Notes under the pieces: model-generated | What the model was told of the DNA's origin: nothing | Seen by the model: the letters and a program-made list of their open reading frames with translations, nothing else | The model's database searches: none | Program-made: the position numbers and the translations under genes | From: Burkholderiales bacterium | Lineage (GTDB): Bacteria; Pseudomonadota; Gammaproteobacteria; Burkholderiales; Burkholderiaceae_C | Assembly (NCBI GenBank): GCA_005789685.1 | Contig: SXXD01000010.1 | Coordinates: forward strand, 1 to 17,399 | Length of the DNA stretch: 17,399 nt | Direction of reading: 5' to 3' | Shown: positions 1-7,235 of the stretch, piece after piece | Layout: the number at the start of each line of letters is the position of its first letter | Position numbering within the stretch: position 1 is the first letter of the stretch

Positions 1-1458
1 AAGCACCTGAGTTTTGCGCAAGTGACCGACATTTATGGCTTCAGACTCATTGTCCCCTCGGTCATTGATTGCTATACCGCTTTGGGTATTTTGCATCAGA
101 TGTACAAGCCTGTACCTGGCAAATTCAAGGATCACATTGCCATTGGCAAAGTGAATGGCTATCAGTCTTTGCACACCACTTTGGTGGGGCCCTCTGGCGT
201 CAATGTTGAGTTTCAGATGCGCACCGAGGCCATGAATGTGGTAGCCGAATCTGGTGTTGCGGCGCACTGGTTGTACAAGGACAAGTCAACAGGCAGCATG
301 GAAGCCGAACGATTAGGAACTCAATGGCTGCAATCACTTTTGGACATCCAAAAAGAAACGCGTGACGCTTCTGAATTTTGGGACCATGTCAAAGTTGATT
401 TGTTTCCCGATGCCGTTTATGTTTTCACGCCAAAGAGCCAAATCATGTCACTCCCACGCGGTGCAACCGTGGTCGATTTCGCTTACATGATTCACAGCAA
501 TCTTGGCGATCATTTGGTAGCTGCCAAAATAAACAACCTACAAGTCCCCTTGCGCACTGAGTTAAAAAATGGCGATGTGGTTGAGGTCATGACGGCACCC
601 GTTTCAGCGCCCAACCCTTCATGGCTTGGCTTTGTCCGAACGGGGCGTGCGCGCTCCAGAATCAGGCATCACCTCAAAACCATGGCGTACAGTGAATCGA
701 TGGACTTGGGTATGAAACTTCTCACGCAAGCATTGCGCGCTGAAGGCATTGAAAAATTACCAGACGATCCCACCCGATACCACGGCCTGTGGGAAAAAGT
801 TTTGCGCTTTACAGGCAACCGAAATAGAAGCGATTTGTTGGTCGATGTTGGGCTTGGCAAACGCATCGCCAGCATTGTGGCCAAACGCATGGCAGCTTTG
901 TTATCGGAGATGGGCGAGAAGCCCGACCCGCTGCTTATGACACGCGAACGCTTCATGGCCAACGACACCATCTCCCAAGGCGCTATCTTGTTGGATGGCA
1001 CCGAAAACGCTTCGGTTGTCTATGCTGCTTGCTGTCGCCCACTGCCAGGCGACAAAATCATTGGCTACTTGGGCCGCGGTGAAGGCTTGGCCGTTCACAC
1101 GGCCCATTGCAGCGTCGGCCTGAAACTCCAGCAAAAAGACAGCGAACGCTTCATTGGGGTGGAATGGTCCGATGAAATGATGCGCAGCTTTGAAACCAGT
1201 ATCCGCGTTACCGTGGTTAACACCAAGGGTGTCTTGGCCAGAGTGGCTGGCACGCTGGCTGACTCAGAAGTTGACATCGTTCATGTTGAAATGGGCCAAT
1301 CGAGTGAACAAGATGCGGCTGAAAATACATTCATTATTTCTGTGCGCGACGTGAGCCATCTTGAAACGGTTCTTAAAAACTTGAAGCGCACACCCGCGGT
1401 ATTGAATGCAGAGCGCATGACTCACCGTGTGCGAGGACAAAGTACGGCTGAAGAATAA
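1..1458 (+). CDS. spoT: Bifunctional (p)ppGpp synthetase/hydrolase SpoT, 3' part (5' end outside window)
   Basis: This is the C-terminal 485 codons of a long RSH protein; the frame is open from base 1, so the N-terminal HD hydrolase domain lies outside. The synthetase domain is recognisable from the metal-binding Asp in TDIYGFR, the GYQSLHT substrate motif and the catalytic Glu in VEFQMRT (window codon 70). The motif separating bifunctional enzymes (RXKD) from RelA (EXDD) reads KFKD at 121-132, so the bifunctional SpoT/Rel type is favoured. A TGS domain covers about codons 137-199. A linker with CCRPLPGDKI (codons 344-353) follows, and a C-terminal ACT domain covers about 397-477. The family makes and degrades the stringent-response alarmone in the cytosol. 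The gene converges on greB with 33 bp between stops. A GTG at base 22 is only an internal codon. Confidence 0.95.
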   Translation, partial: KHLSFAQVTDIYGFRLIVPSVIDCYTALGILHQMYKPVPGKFKDHIAIGKVNGYQSLHTTLVGPSGVNVEFQMRTEAMNVVAESGVAAHWLYKDKSTGSMEAERLGTQWLQSLLDIQKETRDASEFWDHVKVDLFPDAVYVFTPKSQIMSLPRGATVVDFAYMIHSNLGDHLVAAKINNLQVPLRTELKNGDVVEVMTAPVSAPNPSWLGFVRTGRARSRIRHHLKTMAYSESMDLGMKLLTQALRAEGIEKLPDDPTRYHGLWEKVLRFTGNRNRSDLLVDVGLGKRIASIVAKRMAALLSEMGEKPDPLLMTRERFMANDTISQGAILLDGTENASVVYAACCRPLPGDKIIGYLGRGEGLAVHTAHCSVGLKLQQKDSERFIGVEWSDEMMRSFETSIRVTVVNTKGVLARVAGTLADSEVDIVHVEMGQSSEQDAAENTFIISVRDVSHLETVLKNLKRTPAVLNAERMTHRVRGQSTAEE

Positions 1459-1491
1459 AGCGCTGCTTCAGCCTGTGAGTCAGTTTCAATG

Positions 1492-2061
1492 TCAGTGCTC
1501 ACCCGGCTTTGGATAAGTCACATTGAGTACTTCGATTTCGCGCCAGCCTTGAGGTGTGACCAACTTGAGCACATCGCCAGTGCTTGACTTCAACAAGGTG
1601 CGCGCAATAGGTGACACCCAACTGACCTCACCCTTTAAGCTATCGGCCTCGTCAATGCCTCGAATGGTGACAGTGCGCTCAATCCCATTTTCTTCCACAT
1701 AGGTGACTGTGGCCCCAAAGAAAACTTGGTTTTTGCCGTGGTGTGCGCTGGGGTCTGTGACTTCGGCAATTTCTAAGCGTTTGGTCAGAAAGCGAAGGCG
1801 CCGATCAATTTCACGCAAACGCTTTTTGCCGTATATGTAATCACCATTTTCAGATCGATCGCCATTGCTGGCTGCCCAATGCACAATTTCCACCACCTTG
1901 GGGCGCTCATCGTCCATCAGCGTAAACAGCTCGGCGCGCAAGTTGGCATAGCCCTGGGGGGTCATGTAGTTGCGGGTGCCTGCCGGCAACGGCGGCAGAC
2001 TGGGGTCTTCCCCGTCGTCATCGGCGTCGTTGTCTGTTTCCCGTGTGAAAGCTTTGCTCAT
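1492..2061 (-). CDS. greB: Transcription elongation factor GreB
   Basis: A 189-residue Gre factor. It binds the RNA polymerase secondary channel and stimulates cleavage of backtracked transcripts. The N-terminal coiled coil covers about residues 33-105, with the tip NGDRSENGDY carrying the acidic pair D68 and E71 that helps hold the catalytic magnesium. The following KKRLREIDRR stretch is typical of GreB rather than GreA. The C-terminal FKBP-like domain covers about 112-186. It is some 30 residues longer than E. coli GreB because of an acidic, proline-rich N-terminal extension (residues 7-28). The ATG at 2061 has a GAGAG ribosome binding site three bases upstream. It converges with spoT and lies downstream of the tRNA-Arg terminator, so it should have its own promoter in 2062-2102; I cannot place that promoter reliably. 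Confidence 0.95.
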   Translation of the reverse strand: MSKAFTRETDNDADDDGEDPSLPPLPAGTRNYMTPQGYANLRAELFTLMDDERPKVVEIVHWAASNGDRSENGDYIYGKKRLREIDRRLRFLTKRLEIAEVTDPSAHHGKNQVFFGATVTYVEENGIERTVTIRGIDEADSLKGEVSWVSPIARTLLKSSTGDVLKLVTPQGWREIEVLNVTYPKPGEH

Positions 2062-2102
2062 GGTCTCTCAGTGGAATATGTCTATTCAAAACCGTTTTAC
2101 AC

Positions 2103-2139
2103 AAAGAAAAACAGCCTAGGGGCGTAAGCCTCTAAGCTG
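2103..2139 (-). terminator. Intrinsic terminator after tRNA-Arg
   Basis: On the minus strand an 8-bp stem (CAGCTTAG with CTAGGCTG, one G-U pair), a mismatch and two further G-C pairs enclose the loop CTTACG. A T-rich run follows (TTTTTCTTT). The stem arms are 2132-2139 and 2112-2119. It sits 27 bases past the tRNA 3' end and before greB, so it should end tRNA transcripts and insulate greB. Confidence 0.85.
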
Positions 2140-2166
2140 TGTTCTAGTCTCGAAAAAATCGAAATC

Positions 2167-2243
2167 TGGTGCGGCTGGCAGGAATCGAACCCACGACCCC
2201 TTGGTTCGTAGCCAAGTACTCTATCCAGCTCAGCTACAGCCGC
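2167..2243 (-). tRNA. tRNA-Arg (anticodon ACG)
   Basis: The minus strand folds as a complete 77-nt cloverleaf. The acceptor stem is GCGGCTG/CAGCCGC, the D arm contains AGCTGAGCTGGATAG, and the anticodon stem CTTGG/CCAAG encloses loop CTACGAA. The T arm contains GTGGGTTCGATTCC, and CCA is encoded at the 3' end (2167-2169). Anticodon ACG is normally edited to ICG by TadA and reads CGU, CGC and CGA. The 5' end is 28 bp downstream of the dehydrogenase stop codon on the same strand, so the tRNA is either processed from that operon's transcript or made from a promoter inside the dehydrogenase gene. A strong terminator follows. Confidence 0.97.
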
Positions 2244-2271
2244 TAAGCCTTGGATTGTAGCATGGTATTTT

Positions 2272-3255
2272 TTATTCAAAAGCCCAAGAAGCAAGATTAT
2301 CCAAGAACATGTGGCTCACCCGCAATTCGTTCCCTGCAGAAAATCCTGCTGAATGGGGCGTAAGAATCACGTTCGGCAAATTCCACAGGGGTGATGTTGG
2401 GGAGAGGGGCTCATGCTCAAAAACATCTAAATAAGCGCTTCCTAAGCTGCCATTTTGGAGCGCTTCAATCAAGTCCTTCTCAACCACAACCTCACCGCGC
2501 GAAACATTCACCAAGCCAGCCCCTGGCGGGAGCAGACTCAACCTGCGAGCATTGATCAAGCCTCGGGTTGTATCGGTCAAGGGGCACATTAAGATAACCC
2601 AGTCGGTTGATGGCAAAGCGTGGTCTAGATTTTCAAACGTCAACATTTCTGGCTGCGAAGAATCATTGCCAAACTTCGCAAGAGTGCCAGTTTGTGCTTT
2701 TTGACGAACCACTTTTAACCGAAGCCCAAGCAGGGACAAAAACTGTGCAACTCTTTGCGCAATAGGACCCCACCCCACCAACAAAGCCGTTTGACCGCTT
2801 AAATCGGGAGGCAATTGAGAGCCGAGCAAAGGTGCCCACTTTTTCGAATGCATGGCATACACCAGTTCCGGAAATTTTCGCGACAAAGCCAACAAGCCAG
2901 CCAGCGCCGTTTGGGCTACCACTTCGGCATTTGCGCCGGACGATGTGGCGACCTGAACGCCCTTTGCTCTTAAGCGAACGTAAACATCGCGATCAGCGCC
3001 TGCAGAGTGAATGTGAACCCAGCGTAAATTGGGCGACTCTTCTAAGACTTCATAGCAAGCCTTTAGGCTAGGGGCAAGCTCGTGCTTGGTAGACAAGCCT
3101 GTGACATCGCGTGACACAAAGGCAACATCAAAATCTCGCCGACCCGAGGCAACGGCGTCCTCAAAGCTGACGCATTCAAAAGGCCGAGAGCCCATTACCT
3201 TTGCAATGTCTTGCGATAAAGTTCGCAAAGACAACTCTGACAGCAAAATCTTCAT
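2272..3255 (-). CDS. D-isomer-specific 2-hydroxyacid dehydrogenase
   Basis: A 327-residue NAD(P)-dependent oxidoreductase of the D-2-hydroxyacid dehydrogenase family (glyoxylate/hydroxypyruvate reductase-like); the exact substrate is not visible. The nucleotide-binding site is LLVGWGPIAQRV, with GWG at residues 161-163. The third glycine of GxGxxG is Ala. The catalytic triad is recognisable: Arg253 in NVSRGEVV, Glu282 in DVFEHEP and His301 in TPHSAG. I start it at the ATG at 3255. An upstream in-frame ATG at 3348 would overlap the preceding gene and add 31 residues unlike the family. No good ribosome binding site is seen, so translation may depend on the upstream gene, whose stop is 38 bp away. 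It is the distal gene of the VWA-aldolase-dehydrogenase run. The substrate could be the 2-hydroxy or 2-keto acid linked to the neighbouring aldolase-like protein; that is inference. Confidence 0.88.
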   Translation of the reverse strand: MKILLSELSLRTLSQDIAKVMGSRPFECVSFEDAVASGRRDFDVAFVSRDVTGLSTKHELAPSLKACYEVLEESPNLRWVHIHSAGADRDVYVRLRAKGVQVATSSGANAEVVAQTALAGLLALSRKFPELVYAMHSKKWAPLLGSQLPPDLSGQTALLVGWGPIAQRVAQFLSLLGLRLKVVRQKAQTGTLAKFGNDSSQPEMLTFENLDHALPSTDWVILMCPLTDTTRGLINARRLSLLPPGAGLVNVSRGEVVVEKDLIEALQNGSLGSAYLDVFEHEPLSPTSPLWNLPNVILTPHSAGFSAGNELRVSHMFLDNLASWAFE

Positions 3256-3293
3256 AAGTGCACTTGAATGAAACAGAATCGAGTCTTCTCGAT

Positions 3294-4082
3294 TTAGGTT
3301 CGGTAGCTTGGATCTAAGCGGTCTAATTTGCGAAGAAGTGCAGGCCACTCCATCAAACCATAAGGCCTGCGAGTGCTAGGTTGGTAGTTGTTCCATGTTT
3401 CTTCTAAAACACCTAGCGCCACTTTAGTGAAGGGCGTATTGCAAGCCATGGCAGCCAATTGCGAGTGGCATGCCAACTCTAATCTGTGCGCCCAGTTAAA
3501 CGCTTCTCCCACACTTTTTCCCACAGTCAGTGCGCCATGGTTGCGCAAAATCAAAGCCTCACCCTGCCCCAAGTCTTTGAGCAAAGAGGCTTTCTCTTCG
3601 TTGTTCAGAACCACGCCTTGGTAGTCATGGTAGGCAATTTTCAAAAACCGCATGGCAGTTTGCGTTAAGGGCAACAAGCCACACTCGAGTGCAGAAACCG
3701 CCATGGAAGCCCAACTGTGCGTGTGAATGATGCACCTGACTTCTGGCCGTGCTTCATGAACGGCACTGTGAATGACATAACCTGCTTTGTTGATGCCATA
3801 GTTCAATTCGCCAAAGTCAGGCTTGTCCAAAATATTGCCGTGAATGTCAATTTTGATCAGGCTAGAGGCTGTGATTTCTTCGTACATCATGCCGTACGCA
3901 TTGATCAAAAATGCACCCTCTTGTCCTGGCACACTGCACGAGACATGGTTGGCCATCATGTCGGACATGCCATAAATATCCACCAAGCGATAGCAAGCCG
4001 CCAAGTCAACTCGGGCCTGCCATTCTGCAGGGGTACATCGGTTTTTCAGCGACTCAATTTTCAAGATGCCGTTTTCGACCAT
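3294..4082 (-). CDS. Class II aldolase/adducin family protein
   Basis: A 262-residue protein with the class II aldolase/adducin fold. The zinc-ligand pattern is present: HTH (His120 and His122) in IIHTHSWASMAVS, and His182 in LRNHGALTVG. NHVSCSVPG (residues 45-53) corresponds to the phosphate-loop region GNISxR of sugar-phosphate aldolases. The catalytic Glu found in the SSEW motif of L-fuculose-phosphate aldolase is absent; the aligned stretch is NKAGYVIH, as in adducin-like members, so true aldolase activity is uncertain. The ATG at 4082 is preceded by an excellent ribosome binding site, GAGGTGA, which contains the TGA stop of the upstream VWA gene. Translational coupling is therefore likely. 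The dehydrogenase follows 38 bp downstream, which suggests a two-step conversion of a small hydroxy or keto acid. Cytosolic. Confidence 0.88.
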   Translation of the reverse strand: MVENGILKIESLKNRCTPAEWQARVDLAACYRLVDIYGMSDMMANHVSCSVPGQEGAFLINAYGMMYEEITASSLIKIDIHGNILDKPDFGELNYGINKAGYVIHSAVHEARPEVRCIIHTHSWASMAVSALECGLLPLTQTAMRFLKIAYHDYQGVVLNNEEKASLLKDLGQGEALILRNHGALTVGKSVGEAFNWAHRLELACHSQLAAMACNTPFTKVALGVLEETWNNYQPSTRRPYGLMEWPALLRKLDRLDPSYRT

Positions 4083-4086
4083 TGCA

Positions 4087-4093
4087 TCACCTC
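4087..4093 (-). promoter_or_regulatory. Ribosome binding site of the aldolase gene, overlapping the VWA stop codon
   Basis: The minus strand reads GAGGTGATGCAATG. The anti-SD-complementary heptamer GAGGTGA contains the TGA stop (4087-4089) of the VWA gene and is followed, four bases later, by the aldolase ATG. This fixes the aldolase start and indicates coupled translation. Confidence 0.8.
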
Positions 4094-5178
4094 ACAAAAG
4101 ATTTAAAAGAATTTTGCGGGCCTATTTTGAACCAGAGTGCCGAGAGCAAAAGTGCGATAAAAACCAACACCAGCGCCAACCCCGATAGCAAGGCTGTAAT
4201 TTCTGTGTCGCGTTTTTCCATTGTGAATTGCGTAGAGAGGTGTTTGTAAACTTGTTTCAAATCTTCTGCCGAGCCCGCCTTGAAATAATCTGCCTCGGTG
4301 ATCTTGGCGATGGCCTTTAAAGATTCTTCATCCACTTTGGTGAAAAATGAATAGCCCTCATAACCCGGAATAAAGCCATTCGGTGTGCCGAAACCAACGG
4401 TGTAAACACGCACACCCAAATCAGCCGCCCTCTTTGCCGCCAGCAAAGGGTCAGGGCCCGTTGTACGGCGTCCATCCGAGAGTAAAACAATGGCGCCGCC
4501 CTTGTAGGAGCCGGGAGGCTCGGGGGTGCGCTCTTGCGCAGCAGGTTTGGCATCCAAACTTTTTGAGCCACCCGACTGGCCTTGATCGCTGTAGCTAAAC
4601 GGATTGGTGTTGTAGAGCGCCGCCTCCAAGTCAATCTGCGCTTCGGGTCTGAGTGTGCTCAAGGCCAACAACAGGCCGCTGCCTGTGGCTGTGCCCCTTT
4701 GCAATTGGAAACGATCAATTGCCGCAACCAGCACGTCTTTGTCTTGCGACACATGCTGCACGACCTGTGCATTGCCGGCAAACGAAACGATTCCCACTCG
4801 AACGTTTTTGGGCAGGTCTTGTAAAAATTCTTTGGCTGCCTTTTGCGCTGCCTTAATTCTGCTGGGATCTACATCTTCTGCCAGCATGCTTCGGGAGACA
4901 TCCATGGCCATGATGAGTGTCATGTAGTCGGCTGGCAAGGTGACCCTGGCCATTGGTCTGGCACTGGCAAATAACAACAGCGCAATGGCCAAACCAATCA
5001 GGGCTGGGGGAATGTGACGCCGCCAGGGGGACGGCAGTTCCATGTTTTGCAAGATCCAAGAAACAGCAGAAAAAGTGACAACTTGTTGTCGCTTGCGCCT
5101 TAACAGCCACACATAGCCGGCAAGCAAGAGTGGCAGCACCAAAAGGGACCAAAGCATGAAAGGATGAAGAAATTGCAT
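4087..5178 (-). CDS. Membrane-anchored VWA-domain protein, BatA/BatB-like (paralogue 1)
   Basis: A 363-residue protein with two N-terminal hydrophobic segments (about residues 8-26 and 57-72). A von Willebrand factor A domain follows, then one C-terminal membrane segment about 25 residues before the end, as in BatA/BatB proteins of MoxR operons. The metal-ion-dependent adhesion site is DVSRSM (D93, S95, S97), with the later threonine in GTATGSG and the acidic LLSDG loop. A Ser/Gly/Pro-rich linker containing SGGSKSLDA is inserted before LLSDG. The plus-strand VWA protein (8111-9106) has the same plan and a matching linker, so the two are paralogues. I use the ATG at 5178; a TTG at 5184 is an alternative and neither has a clear ribosome binding site. 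It is divergent from the protease gene and first in an operon with the aldolase-like and dehydrogenase genes. Its partner is probably the MoxR ATPase at 6198. Confidence 0.88.
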   Translation of the reverse strand: MQFLHPFMLWSLLVLPLLLAGYVWLLRRKRQQVVTFSAVSWILQNMELPSPWRRHIPPALIGLAIALLLFASARPMARVTLPADYMTLIMAMDVSRSMLAEDVDPSRIKAAQKAAKEFLQDLPKNVRVGIVSFAGNAQVVQHVSQDKDVLVAAIDRFQLQRGTATGSGLLLALSTLRPEAQIDLEAALYNTNPFSYSDQGQSGGSKSLDAKPAAQERTPEPPGSYKGGAIVLLSDGRRTTGPDPLLAAKRAADLGVRVYTVGFGTPNGFIPGYEGYSFFTKVDEESLKAIAKITEADYFKAGSAEDLKQVYKHLSTQFTMEKRDTEITALLSGLALVLVFIALLLSALWFKIGPQNSFKSFVR

Positions 5179-5240
5179 AGCCAATAGGGTTTTCGCTCGT
5201 TACGCCAATTTACCATTGAAGCTTATGTTATGGTTATTCT
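5179..5240. promoter_or_regulatory. Divergent promoter region between VWA paralogue 1 and the HtrA-like protease
   Basis: These 62 bases separate two divergently translated genes and so must hold at least part of both promoters or leaders. The half nearest the protease is AT-rich (5208-5238), but no convincing -35/-10 pair or operator could be fixed by eye on either strand. Confidence 0.45.
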
Positions 5241-6179
5241 ATGAAACGAGAAGCGGTTTTTAGCAAAAGCACGCGAACTGTAGCTTCTGTTACGAACACT
5301 GCTACGGATTCAAGCGCGTCCTCGTCCGAATTAGGCAAGCCAGCCAAGTCTGCCGCTCTCAGTTCGAACAAACCTCATCTTTTCAAATCAGTCCTTCGGT
5401 GGGATTTTGCCGCAGTCTTCTTGCTGGGTGTCGTCTTAAGCCTACTTGCCATGGGCATGTTTCTCAAGCTCAACCCTTTACCCAAAAGTCTGACTCAGAA
5501 TGACATTGATGGCGCGGTGATGCACACATTGCTTAACAAAGAGCTGCCATCTCAAAGCGCGAAAGTCGCTGCATCGGTCCAGGGTGCTGTGGTCCATGTC
5601 CAGTCCTACGTCACTGATCCAAAAAACAAAGACGTCGACAAAGAAAGTGGTGTTGGCACAGGCGTTGTCATCAAAGACGATGGCACAATTTTGACCAATT
5701 TTCATGTCATTGCGGGCGCTAAAAAATTAAAGGTTACTTTTTTTGATGGCAGTGAAGCAGAGGCCATTGTCATTGGCGTTCAACCCGAGAAAGACTTGGC
5801 GGTCATCAAGCCTCAAAAAATACCAGACGATCTTGAGCCGGCAGTTTTAGGATCCAGTCAGCAACTCTTGCCAGGCGACCAAGTGGTGGTGGTTGGTTTT
5901 CCATTCGGTATTGGACCTTCAGTTTCGGCCGGCGTTGTATCTGGTTTGAATCGACAGTTCAAATCGCCTGATGGCAATCAAGCTCTTAGCGGCCTCATTC
6001 AGTTCGATGCGGCAGCCAACCCTGGCAACTCTGGTGGCCCCTTGGTGAATATGTCAGGCGAGGTCATTGGCATCGTGACCGCTATTCTGAATCCCACATC
6101 GGCCAGAACCTTCATTGGCATTGGCTTTGCCACCACCATTGAGAGCGCGGGAAGTGCCGTTGGCTTACCACCTTTTTAA
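5241..6179 (+). CDS. Membrane-anchored trypsin-like serine protease (S1C, HtrA/DegP-like) without PDZ domain
   Basis: A 312-residue protein. The N-terminal tail is Ser/Thr/Lys-rich and presumably cytosolic (residues 1-50). One membrane helix lies at about 56-75 and a periplasmic chymotrypsin-fold domain follows. The catalytic triad is complete: His155 in TNFHVI, Asp185 in KDLAVI and Ser264 in GNSGGP. The protein ends about 35 residues after the GIGFA strand, where DegP/DegQ/DegS would begin a PDZ domain, so it is a protease-only member. The frame is intact. The ATG at 5241 has no strong ribosome binding site. The stop lies 18 bp before the moxR-like start, so it is probably the first gene of the MoxR/DUF58/VWA operon. 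It may process or trim the complex or its clients; that is inference from position only. Confidence 0.88.
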   Translation: MKREAVFSKSTRTVASVTNTATDSSASSSELGKPAKSAALSSNKPHLFKSVLRWDFAAVFLLGVVLSLLAMGMFLKLNPLPKSLTQNDIDGAVMHTLLNKELPSQSAKVAASVQGAVVHVQSYVTDPKNKDVDKESGVGTGVVIKDDGTILTNFHVIAGAKKLKVTFFDGSEAEAIVIGVQPEKDLAVIKPQKIPDDLEPAVLGSSQQLLPGDQVVVVGFPFGIGPSVSAGVVSGLNRQFKSPDGNQALSGLIQFDAAANPGNSGGPLVNMSGEVIGIVTAILNPTSARTFIGIGFATTIESAGSAVGLPPF

Positions 6180-6197
6180 ATTTTTGGAGGGAAACAC

Positions 6198-7235
6198 ATG
6201 ACGCAATCAGACGAAGCTTGGCGCGGTCAGAACACAGCACCTCAGTTGCATAACCCTGCAGAGGCCGCAGCGCTGATGCAAAGGGTCATGTATGAAGTCA
6301 AGCGAGTTGTTGTAGGGCAAGACGTTTTTTTAGAACGCGTCTTGATTGCTTTGCTTGCACAGGGGCACCTCCTGATTGAAGGTGTGCCAGGCTTGGCAAA
6401 AACTTTGACTGTGAACACGCTTGCCAAAACCTTGAATGGTCAATTCAGTCGAATTCAATTCACGCCTGATTTGTTGCCTGCCGACTTGGTTGGCACCAGA
6501 ATTTTCAATCAGCAAACGAGTGAGTTCAGCACCGTGTTAGGCCCCGTTTTTACCAACCTGTTGCTGGCCGATGAAATTAACCGCGCACCTGCCAAAGTTC
6601 AAAGTGCCTTGCTCGAAGTGATGCAGGAAAGACAAGTCACCATCGCAGGAAAATCACATCGGGTCCCTTCGCCGTTCTTGGTCATGGCCACGCAGAACCC
6701 CATTGAAACGGAAGGTACCTACCCCCTTCCAGAGGCGCAGGTAGACCGCTTCATGATGAAGGTATTGATTGACTACCCTACTGAAGATGATGAGTTTGTC
6801 ATTGTCCAGCGCGTAATTTCTGGCGGTGCACAGGTCACGGGTGTCGTCACACCGGAAGATCTACAAAAGCTTCAAGCGCAATGCCGTCATTGCTATGTCG
6901 ACCCTAGCCTAATTCACTACGCCGTCAAACTGATATCTGCCACACGCTTTCCTGAACGCTATGGTTTGGAAAGCCTGAAAGGTCTTCTGAGTTTTGGCGC
7001 CAGCCCACGGGCCAGCATTGGGGTGATTGAAGGGGCTCGCGCACTGGCTCTGATGCGCGGCCGAGATTACGCACTGCCCGAAGATGTGGCCGACTTAGTG
7101 CCCGATGTTTTAAGACACCGTCTGGTCCTTTCCTACACAGCATTGGCTGAGGGCAAAACACCCGATGCCATCATTCAAGAAGTCATTAAGGCCATCCCTA
7201 TGCCAAGCCAACCCATGGCATCGAATGTCAGCTGA
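6198..7235 (+). CDS. MoxR-family AAA+ ATPase
   Basis: A 345-residue cytosolic AAA+ ATPase of the MoxR family. Walker A is GVPGLAKT (residues 62-69), Walker B LLLADE (121-126), the sensor 1 region ATQNPIETEG (around N167) and a PEAQVDRF stretch follows (178-185). The C-terminal lid domain covers about 240-330. MoxR proteins act as chaperone-like ATPases that work with VWA proteins to mature or insert metal centres or envelope complexes. The ATG at 6198 has a strong GGAGGG ribosome binding site (6186-6191). The last 11 bases overlap the start of the DUF58 gene, so the two are translationally coupled. VWA partners lie on both sides (4087-5178 and 8111-9106). Confidence 0.95.
   Translation: MTQSDEAWRGQNTAPQLHNPAEAAALMQRVMYEVKRVVVGQDVFLERVLIALLAQGHLLIEGVPGLAKTLTVNTLAKTLNGQFSRIQFTPDLLPADLVGTRIFNQQTSEFSTVLGPVFTNLLLADEINRAPAKVQSALLEVMQERQVTIAGKSHRVPSPFLVMATQNPIETEGTYPLPEAQVDRFMMKVLIDYPTEDDEFVIVQRVISGGAQVTGVVTPEDLQKLQAQCRHCYVDPSLIHYAVKLISATRFPERYGLESLKGLLSFGASPRASIGVIEGARALALMRGRDYALPEDVADLVPDVLRHRLVLSYTALAEGKTPDAIIQEVIKAIPMPSQPMASNVS

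Noticed and set aside
2167..2243. tRNA-Arg as an attachment site for an integrated element
   Set aside because: No integrase gene and no second copy of the tRNA 3' end is visible in the window.
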